Positions 14,723-14,910 of a stretch of DNA of 14,910 nt are shown here, one piece after another. The DNA comes from UBA5941 sp021824385. GTDB taxonomy: Bacteria; Patescibacteriota; Microgenomatia; UBA8517. The notes under the pieces were generated by a model. It was given only the letters and a program-made list of their open reading frames with translations. It searched no databases and was not told where the DNA came from. Both the position numbers and the translations under genes were made by a program. Location: the NCBI GenBank assembly GCA_027347685.1, contig DAIEQM010000029.1, forward strand, positions 1 to 14,910. The letters are read 5' to 3'. Each line of letters opens with the position of its first letter. The first letter of the stretch is position 1.

Positions 14723-14910
14723 TTATTTCTGATACCCCTCGATACGACTGTCGGGAATATCAGCATGGCGAGTTTTGTTGTCGGTCTTCACGACAACTCT
14801 CGTATACCCTTGCGAGGGAACGACATCGGCAACTGGATGCCAACCGGTGAACAACATTCCACTCTCTGCAAGGGCTGCACCCGTTTCTGGGTGTAGATAT
14901 GATACAAAAC
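14723..14910 (-). CDS. C-terminal end of a GC-richer protein of unknown function (cut by window edge)
   Basis: I translated the minus strand by hand. One frame is open from the window edge to a TAA at 14725-14723, giving 62 residues that start FVSYLHPETGAALAES and end DSRIEGYQK. The other two frames have stops inside the same stretch. A strong terminator 14 bases after the stop supports a real gene end. The one line I counted is 52% GC, like the orphan gene at 12782-13219 and unlike the neighbours. The fragment is too short for a family call, and no membrane segment is visible. Confidence 0.65.
   Translation of the reverse strand, partial: FVSYLHPETGAALAESGMLFTGWHPVADVVPSQGYTRVVVKTDNKTRHADIPDSRIEGYQK

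Noticed and set aside
1..14910. CRISPR array, insertion sequence, prophage or recoded genetic code
   Set aside because: No regularly spaced repeats, transposase or phage structural gene was seen, and TGA ends the sortase and LPKTG genes, so it is a normal stop.

Overview
The window reads as a slice of a small, compact bacterial chromosome, most likely a member of the Patescibacteria / Candidate Phyla Radiation (Parcubacteria-like). This is an inference. It rests on the AT-leaning composition (about 40% GC in the lines I counted by hand), very short intergenic gaps, a ComEA/ComEC DNA-uptake pair, a sortase with LPXTG-type surface proteins, an O-antigen-ligase/TPR fusion, and a Rho without the usual N-terminal helix bundle. 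TGA is used as a stop codon (sortase, LPXTG protein), so the code is standard and not the UGA-glycine code of Gracilibacteria.

Layout. Positions 1-1347 (minus) hold comEA followed by a 5'-complete comEC cut by the window edge. Divergent from them is an MgtA-type P3B Mg2+ ATPase (1393-3942, plus), followed by a small secreted, C-terminally anchored protein (3959-4576, plus) with its own promoter and probably a leaderless mRNA. leuS (4579-7080, minus) converges on it. A divergent promoter region (about 7081-7128) separates leuS from an odd protein that fuses a tyrosine-recombinase core-binding (SAM-like) domain to one membrane helix and an extracytoplasmic domain (7129-7941, plus). Next comes a polytopic O-antigen-ligase-like protein with C-terminal TPRs (7968-10010, plus). 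The rest is on the minus strand: tRNA-Ala(CGC) at 10148-10218, a LysM-LysM-M23 cell-wall peptidase, rho, a GC-richer orphan gene with a complete promoter/SD/terminator set, a sortase, its overlapping LPKTG substrate gene, and the 3' end of another GC-richer gene that ends in a strong terminator.

How the parts work together. Apart from leuS, rho, the tRNA and the Mg2+ pump, most products act at or outside the membrane: DNA uptake (ComEA/ComEC), glycan polymer transfer (Wzy/WaaL-like protein), peptidoglycan cleavage (LysM/M23) and covalent protein anchoring (sortase and its substrate). Minus-strand units show a consistent promoter style: a TTGACT or TTGAAA -35 box, exactly 17 bp, then TATAAT, TACAAT or TATCCT. 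These promoters decide several starts. In particular, the first ATG of the GC-rich orphan gene lies inside its own -10 box, so the real start is a TTG 36 bases downstream behind a perfect AAGGAG.

The most unusual items are the recombinase-domain/membrane fusion, the sortase-substrate pair with a possible distant second substrate, the GC-rich self-contained orphan gene, and departures from consensus in the LeuRS editing site and in the RNA-binding and bicyclomycin-site positions of Rho. I saw no CRISPR array, insertion sequence, phage gene or rRNA. No gene-free stretch exceeds 300 bases.
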